A DNA stretch of 48,856 bases from JBBQWT01 sp038210375 (GTDB lineage Bacteria; Acidobacteriota; Terriglobia; Terriglobales; Acidobacteriaceae), in assembly GCA_038210375.1 (NCBI GenBank), contig JBBQWT010000024.1, positions 1-48,856 on the forward strand, written 5' to 3'. Position 1 is the first letter of the stretch. Every line of letters begins with the position of its first letter. The notes under the pieces were generated by a model. It had not been told where the DNA came from. It saw only the letters and a list, made by a program, of their open reading frames with translations, and ran no database searches. Position numbers and translations under genes: made by a program. Shown piece by piece: positions 44,401-48,856 of this stretch.

Positions 44401-47400
44401 CGAACGCAGGTGCGCGGTTAGCACCTGATCGAAGTGCTGGCGAGTTGTAGCGAAGTAATCCACCCGGTCTTGCCACACCACTTCGCCATCGCTTTTTTTC
44501 TTGTCCTTCGGATCTTCTCCGTGACTTACCACCTGAGTCTCGAATGTAGACCCTACTACTAAGAACCTGGTGTCGTACGGACTGCCCCAGGGATCGCGCA
44601 ACAACTCAATATCCACACCCTTCTTCAGCATTTCCGCCCGCAGTTCGCCGCGATCGCGGATGAAGCGCCCTTGCTTCTCCATCAGGTCTTTGGAGGCTTT
44701 CTCCAGGATGTTGCCGTAGTAGAGAAAAAATTTCTGTTCAAGAGTCTTGGCGATGAAGTCGTCGGCGGTGCCCATCCTCTTATCGGGCCCGGCGGAATGT
44801 GCCTTTACAAAATACTGGTCGCCGGCAAATCCTGTTTCGTAGCGGTACGGGGTTCCCCAGGGATCGCGCAAACCCAGCAGGTCGAGGCCATCTTTCATTG
44901 CCAGTTCGGCCAACTCGGCCTGGTTGTGCGGCTGTTGGTTGCGTTCATTCCAGCGCTGCAGCGCCTTGTCGAGCAGCTGGAATTGCTCGGTCAGTCTTGG
45001 TCCGAAGACTGCGTCGGCGGTACGGCGGGCCTCGTGGCCCAATAACTCGGTATCCCGGCTTCCATTGCGCAGGAGATATTCCGCCACCAGATCCAGATCG
45101 TGAGGCACCGGTTGATCCAGGTCAATCTGGTCGAGGTCATCTCGGGAGACCCCGGCGAAAGTGGAGTGGTACCCTTCTGAAAACAATGCCCAGCCCCAAC
45201 TCCCGCTGGATTGGCCACCAAAATCGCCGTCAGTGCGTGCGCGCTCTTCCACGGCGCTGTCCACGATCTTCACGCCCAGTGCACTCTCTGCCCCGGTCTG
45301 GTCAGGGGTGTGAACTGCGAAGCGCACGCTGGCGGCCTCCCCGGGCCGGTGCTCATCTTTATCGAACTGTACATTGATCGCCAGCCGCCGGTTTTTGGGA
45401 AACAAAACCGTCACCGAGCGCTCAAGATAGCTGTAAACCGAAACCCGCTCCTCCAGTGAATATGCGGTGATATTAATTTCATCGGTGAATCGCTGGTCGT
45501 AAGGAAATACCACATGAGCGCGGCCGTTGCGGAGCCTAACCTGTTGCCGGCCCAGCTCCACTCCTTCGCGCGACGCTTCGACGACTGCCCGAAGATCTGT
45601 CTTATTGCTGCGCAGCGTCACCTCGATGCCTTCGTCTTTCTTGTGGATGGTGTGGGAAGTGGTAATTTCCAGCCCGGTGGTTTGGTCATCCCCTTGATAA
45701 ACGGATGTCTTGTAACTTCCTCCCAGCCCTTTGTGGTCACTCGCCTCAAACACCAGCGAATCCCCTCCCTTCGGGGTTGCGACAAGTCCCGTCACCTTCG
45801 CTAAACCATAACGATTGGTTTCCAATGTGCGCAGTAGTTGTTTGTCTGACGGATCGTCACTATCCGCCTGGCTTAGCCGCACCTTGCAGCGCGCCGGTGT
45901 GCCATCAGCATAAAAAGTCGAAATATAATAAGCATCCGCCGCATATCCCTGGTATGAGCCCGCCTTGATCGCATAGACGTGGATGGGATCCCGGGTCACC
46001 CGCAAAGAAAACCGCCGCTGCTCGGTGTGGCCGGTGGTGAGATCGGTTACGTATGCCGCCAGATCCAGGTCGCGAAAATTAGCGGCGTCATCGCCTCTTT
46101 CCGACAACTTGGCTCGGGTGGGGGTGAGGTCGAAGCGCGCGTTGAAGTGGCCGTCCCGATCGAGGATTCCGCTTTGCACCTGCTCTTCTTCCGTCTCCCA
46201 CTGTTGCTTGCGATAATTCCACCTTCTTTCTTTTTCTACGACCACCCTGACCCGACCTCGGGTTACCGGCTGGTTGAATAAATATTCCGCGGAGACCAGG
46301 ACCTCGGCATTCTGCGTGGGAAGGTAGTAAGGACGGTCGGGCTTGGCCGTGACCTTGAAATTGGGAAGATCATAGCGGTAGATATGTACTGATTTCGAGG
46401 CGGTATTCTGGCGGCGGCTGTCATCATCTTTTTCCGCGCCCACCGCGACCCGATATTGACCCAGCAAGACGTTTGCCGGAATCCCCCAATCGAAGTGCGC
46501 AACTCCAAACGCGTCGGAGGTAACGGTTTGACTCGACACCAGCGTATTTTCCTCATCGGTGACGCGCACGTCCAAAGGTTGCCTGGGGAGGGCGCGGCGC
46601 TCGGCATCGAACAGCAATACACGCGCGCGCAAAGTCTGTCCGGGCTGGTAAATATCCTTGTCGGTATCCAGCAGCAGGATGCTTGCCGAACGAAATTCGA
46701 CGTTATGGTCCAACGTCCGGACGATGAGCCCGCGTTGCGCCTCCACGGTCAAGTCACCTGAGCCGGCTGGCGCCCTGGCCGGAATGAAGAACCGCAGGCT
46801 GCCATCGCCGGCGCTATCGGTTACGACGGTAGAAACAAGTTTCTGCTCGCCGTTTTCCGCATCCCACGTAATCGTGCCATGTACGGTGGCGCCGCGTACG
46901 GGAGCTCCACCGCTTTTTCTGGTGTGCACCGGGACTTCATACCAGCGTCCCACCCCGGTCACCCTGCCGGCTGCCGCCGTCAGCACAAATTGATCGGTCT
47001 CCGGGGTGTGCAGCGACTCAATTCCTGAGGCCAATATCTCGCCCGTGCTGGTGCGAACTTCATATTTCAGCCGCAGCCATTCGATTTCATTCGCCTGTCC
47101 GGGCTGGACCCTGGCGAAAGGCTTGTCGAGTCTGAGCACCAGTTGCTTCTGACGGCGAGCAGAACTTACTTCGGTGGCCGCGGACGCTATGATCACGTCG
47201 CCGGGGTTCAATACCTGGAGTCTTACCTGCAGAGGATTAGTCTCGCCGATGGGAGCAGCGAATTGCAGCGTAAGCGTCAGTACGTCCTGGCGCACGCCAA
47301 TTTGGGCGAGGTACTTTGGATCTTTGGAAACCGGCTGGGCATGTATGGCCCCTGTACTCACCAGCCCCGAAAGAAGCAGAAGAAGGTTGAAGGTGAAGCA

Positions 47401-47433
47401 GGCATGCGAACGAAAGAGTTTTCGTAGATTCAT
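41479..47433 (-). CDS. Giant alpha-2-macroglobulin with GspG-like and Oar-like modules in bait region
   Basis: This 1984-residue secreted protein is a thioester-containing alpha-2-macroglobulin, which traps proteases. Its signal peptide is FNLLLLLSGLVSTGAIHAQP, with no lipobox Cys. Macroglobulin domains span roughly 30-730, and the MG6-like KIVDSAV is at 722-728. PETMLWEPAV at about 1274 begins MG7. The thioester GCGEQ is at residues 1487-1491, and a receptor-binding-like C-terminus contains LYDYYNPDSS. In between (about 730-1260), where a bait region lies in animal A2M, are three tandem 90-residue GspG-like modules with DPWG at 857, 947 and 1038, then a carboxypeptidase-regulatory-like segment (about 1130-1200) and an Oar-type GEVMETVEVTAG. 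It is the largest gene in the window and probably monocistronic. Confidence 0.92.
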   Translation of the reverse strand: MNLRKLFRSHACFTFNLLLLLSGLVSTGAIHAQPVSKDPKYLAQIGVRQDVLTLTLQFAAPIGETNPLQVRLQVLNPGDVIIASAATEVSSARRQKQLVLRLDKPFARVQPGQANEIEWLRLKYEVRTSTGEILASGIESLHTPETDQFVLTAAAGRVTGVGRWYEVPVHTRKSGGAPVRGATVHGTITWDAENGEQKLVSTVVTDSAGDGSLRFFIPARAPAGSGDLTVEAQRGLIVRTLDHNVEFRSASILLLDTDKDIYQPGQTLRARVLLFDAERRALPRQPLDVRVTDEENTLVSSQTVTSDAFGVAHFDWGIPANVLLGQYRVAVGAEKDDDSRRQNTASKSVHIYRYDLPNFKVTAKPDRPYYLPTQNAEVLVSAEYLFNQPVTRGRVRVVVEKERRWNYRKQQWETEEEQVQSGILDRDGHFNARFDLTPTRAKLSERGDDAANFRDLDLAAYVTDLTTGHTEQRRFSLRVTRDPIHVYAIKAGSYQGYAADAYYISTFYADGTPARCKVRLSQADSDDPSDKQLLRTLETNRYGLAKVTGLVATPKGGDSLVFEASDHKGLGGSYKTSVYQGDDQTTGLEITTSHTIHKKDEGIEVTLRSNKTDLRAVVEASREGVELGRQQVRLRNGRAHVVFPYDQRFTDEINITAYSLEERVSVYSYLERSVTVLFPKNRRLAINVQFDKDEHRPGEAASVRFAVHTPDQTGAESALGVKIVDSAVEERARTDGDFGGQSSGSWGWALFSEGYHSTFAGVSRDDLDQIDLDQPVPHDLDLVAEYLLRNGSRDTELLGHEARRTADAVFGPRLTEQFQLLDKALQRWNERNQQPHNQAELAELAMKDGLDLLGLRDPWGTPYRYETGFAGDQYFVKAHSAGPDKRMGTADDFIAKTLEQKFFLYYGNILEKASKDLMEKQGRFIRDRGELRAEMLKKGVDIELLRDPWGSPYDTRFLVVGSTFETQVVSHGEDPKDKKKSDGEVVWQDRVDYFATTRQHFDQVLTAHLRSGGRYPENEAEFRSMLRKAGVDLGELRDPWGTPYYIIFKKASEYGDRVTIQQSSVTGRRVTEPVTLIRKEVRVMSAGNDKTQDTDDDFQVAAYTVLLSGQGSHDQKPVPEVKINLMAGDGALTGTVTDPTGAVIPDAIVEAIRDGSGETTTVKTNEDGRFELINLKPGIYKLLCKGSGFQLLTVSAVPVQAEVVTSVDLQLWLGEVMETVEVTAGPPPVMETTSSTISSASLRSLPLTRLSPGLVKGAASRMAMSTPRLREDFPETMLWEPAVITDSHGKTRLNFKLADSITNWKLTAFASTKTGEFGTAEKYLRAFQPFFIEHDPPRILTQGDEIAYPVVLRNYLERAQTLKAWIKPATWFQSTGPSEVPVTVAAGDAGRAIFRYRVTAPITGGKQQVGAANAEISDAAQKPVDVHPYGRPASATASTVMQKTGALTLQLPPDTIAGSMKATVKVYPNLLAHVIENLEAGLERPNGCGEQTISSTYPSLLVTEIYEKSAKKPPVALKARRYLQAGYERLLRYQDLSGGFTYWGTGIPDSALTTYALEFLHHAGRLIDVDSDVVLRAQHWLLARQEKDGSWRGHYDKSDKGATMQTAYVAQGLDGLEEPKGPQPAVPPARQKALAFLAAHSSLIDEPYVIAEYALAAKAAGDQKTFVQLVDGLRTSVHYENHAAYWQLERNTPFYVWGAAGRVESTAEVLRALTAAGTRSASDDELIRQGLIFLLRNEAKDGMWFSGQTTVHVLKTLLKLVVPRVIGPGARLSVVVNHKAAATIDLPPGQGVTPPIEVDVSQFVIAGENQAELAVPGEGMISAQFVVESFVEWPHDAGAVAKTEVHALSTLKFDVDYSSTRAATGDNIECRVRTERIGYRGYGMMLGEVGLPPGAEVDRESLELALKGNSSLYRYDVLPDRVILYLWPSAGGSDLTFKFRPRFAMQAQTAPSQLYDYYNPDSSVTVKPTYFDITEGIQPQAAPR

Positions 47434-47570
47434 TGCCGGGCGCCGGTTAAAACTGCGCTGATGCTACCACGCATCAGCGAGGGCCCAACATCGAAGCCAA
47501 CATCGGGGACGGGAGGTTGAAAACCATCACCGGGAAACCCGACTACTGCAACAGCCAACGCCGGTGGCGG

Positions 47571-48539
47571 TCACGGAATCAAAATTAACTTCCCCGTGGT
47601 CTTGCGTCCCTCGAGATCGCGGTGCGCCTGCTGCGCTGCGCTCAGGGGATAGGTATATTCCAGGCGAAGCTTCAATTTTCCCGACGCGATCATGGTAAGG
47701 ACGTCGGTGGCGCGCTGGTGCAGTTCGTCATCCGCGGCAATGTAATGCGCCAGGCTGGGACGGGTCAGGAACAACGAGCCTTTTAGCGACAAGGTGATCA
47801 GATCAAGCGGCGGAACCGGCCCGCTGGCCCCGCCGAACAGCACCATCATGCCGCGGGGACGCAACACGTTCAGGCCGCGCTCAAACGTATCTTTTCCCAC
47901 GCCATCGTAAACCACGTCCACGCCTTGGCCGCCGGTAAGCCGGCGGGTTTCGGCTTCGAAATCCTGTTCCGTGTACAGAATGACCTCATCGGCCCCGGCG
48001 GCGCGCGCCAAGCGGGCCTTCGCTTCGGTGCCCACCGTGCCGATCACCCGCGCCCCCTTCTGCTTCGCCATCTGCACCAGCAGCAGCCCGACGCCGCCGG
48101 CCGCGGCGTGAATGAGAACTGTTTCCCCCGCTTGAATGGGATGGGTGCTGTGCGAAAGATAATGCGCGGTCATGCCCTGCAACATGGCGGCGGCCGCCTG
48201 CGGGAAATCAAGGTCCGCAGGAATTTTTACCAGGCGGACGGCGGGGATGGCGGCGTATTCCGCGTAACTGCCCTGGATGCCGGTGTAGGCTACGCGATCA
48301 CCAGGCTGAATATTTTTGACTTCACTGCCGATCGCGACCACTAATCCTGCGGCTTCCTGCCCGACGATGAAAGGCGTGGCCGCGGGATACCGGCCTTCGC
48401 GAAAATACACGTCGATGAAGTTCACCCCCGCGGCTTTGATTTCCACCAGCGCTTCGTTGGGTTTGGGAACGGGGTTGGGTAGATCAACCAGAACCAGCGC
48501 CTCGGGGCCGCCGGTCTTCTGCACTTGAATTGCTTTCAT
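47571..48539 (-). CDS. qor: NADPH:quinone oxidoreductase (zeta-crystallin family)
   Basis: This 322-residue medium-chain dehydrogenase/reductase lacks the zinc Cys/His sites of alcohol dehydrogenases and matches the quinone oxidoreductase (QOR) group. It begins MKAIQVQKTGGPEALVLVDL, continues with AAGVNFIDVYFREGRYP and GQEAAGLVVAIGSEV, and has the NADPH-binding VLIHAAAGGVGLLLVQMAKQ. The C-terminus ends LEGRKTTGKLILIP, the family end. It reduces quinones by one or two electrons in the cytoplasm. The 137-base gap to the A2M gene shows no terminator. Confidence 0.93.
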   Translation of the reverse strand: MKAIQVQKTGGPEALVLVDLPNPVPKPNEALVEIKAAGVNFIDVYFREGRYPAATPFIVGQEAAGLVVAIGSEVKNIQPGDRVAYTGIQGSYAEYAAIPAVRLVKIPADLDFPQAAAAMLQGMTAHYLSHSTHPIQAGETVLIHAAAGGVGLLLVQMAKQKGARVIGTVGTEAKARLARAAGADEVILYTEQDFEAETRRLTGGQGVDVVYDGVGKDTFERGLNVLRPRGMMVLFGGASGPVPPLDLITLSLKGSLFLTRPSLAHYIAADDELHQRATDVLTMIASGKLKLRLEYTYPLSAAQQAHRDLEGRKTTGKLILIP

Positions 48540-48721
48540 GGGTCTATGGATGATGCGGGCGGGAAATTAGTGGCACAATTTGATTGCTGAACAACTCCGG
48601 CTTATCTGTGAGATGTCTTGCGGACAGATCAGGTGTCAGCCAAAAAGACAAACCTGGGCGATGCTGTGCCATGAGCGAGGCGGGGAAATCTTAACGGGGA
48701 GAAATGCGGTCACAAAAAAAT

Positions 48722-48856
48722 TTAGGATCCCGAAGTTGTGTTGTACCTGTTCGCCTCGACCAGTAGCTCGCGTAAGACCCTTGCCGATCTGCCTTCGTCG
48801 TTTTCCTCGCGGTCTTCGACGATTCGATCTTTAATCAGGGTCGCCCCTGAAGCTTG
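48722..48856 (-). CDS. Possible C-terminus of a gene cut by the window edge
   Basis: Reading leftward from the right edge, 44 codons are open to a TAA at 48722: ...LIKDRIVEDREENDEGRSAR and then VLRELLVEANRYNTTSGS. The composition is helical and charged, like a real protein end, but the stretch is short and no family is recognised. It would place the next gene upstream of qor on the same strand. It could be chance. Confidence 0.3.
   Translation of the reverse strand, partial: QASGATLIKDRIVEDREENDEGRSARVLRELLVEANRYNTTSGS

Noticed and set aside
48580..48834. Open frame of 84 codons at the right end, plus strand
   Set aside because: Cys/Arg-rich with no domain; the opposite strand carries a more protein-like partial frame.

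Overview
The window is about 49 kb of GC-rich chromosomal DNA from a diderm (LPS-making) bacterium. It fits a soil-type Acidobacteriota, Koribacter/Acidobacteriaceae-like. That placement is an inference: it rests on the full LPS machinery (heptose kinase and cytidylyltransferase, heptosyltransferase, WaaA, LpxK, FabZ, LpxA, LptD), on Oar-receptor-like sequence inside a giant alpha-2-macroglobulin, and on dispersed palindromic repeats with long gene-poor gaps. No rRNA, tRNA, phage module, transposase or CRISPR array was seen.

Layout. 1-4859 (minus strand) is a five-gene LPS core/lipid A operon, waaA-lpxK-hldE1-type kinase-hldE2-type cytidylyltransferase-heptosyltransferase; the last gene runs off the left edge. 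5029-7510 (plus) holds a lipoprotein, an unusual fusion of two Clp N-domains to an NADPH-dependent FMN reductase, and a Maf nucleotide pyrophosphatase. 7511-8062 is a repeat-rich gap ending in a clear terminator for tatA. 8063-13623 holds tatA, an M20 carboxypeptidase, fabZ-lpxA and an M1-type metallopeptidase. 13842-18488 holds a SpoIIE/PP2C-type phosphatase, a PilZ protein, a SurA-like foldase, a YhaM-like 3'-5' exoribonuclease and a HAD hydrolase. 18536-21781 (minus) is a bifunctional Rel/SpoT gene preceded by an XRE-cupin regulator. 22060-23770 has an epimerase and a small GIY-YIG gene bracketed by inverted copies of a dispersed repeat. 23771-29312 has gltX and an RDD membrane protein divergent from lptD. 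29309-35290 mixes small unrecognised genes with an ATP-dependent DNA ligase, a secreted DsbA-like protein and a SurA-like lipoprotein. 35295-41403 has a GH25 lysozyme-like gene, a second palindromic repeat cluster, ruvA, thrS, and a coupled peroxiredoxin/DsbA-like pair. 41479-48539 (minus) has the 1984-residue alpha-2-macroglobulin and a quinone oxidoreductase. A short open frame at the right edge may be the end of another gene.

Common theme. Much of the window concerns the cell envelope: lipid A synthesis, core heptose addition, LPS export through LptD, periplasmic folding (two SurA-like proteins, a secreted DsbA-like oxidoreductase), Tat export and a secreted thioester protease trap. The rest is housekeeping (gltX, thrS, ruvA, rel, maf, ligase). 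The two most unusual items are the alpha-2-macroglobulin, whose bait-region position carries three GspG-pseudopilin-like modules and a carboxypeptidase-regulatory-like/Oar-like segment, and the Clp-N/FMN-reductase fusion.
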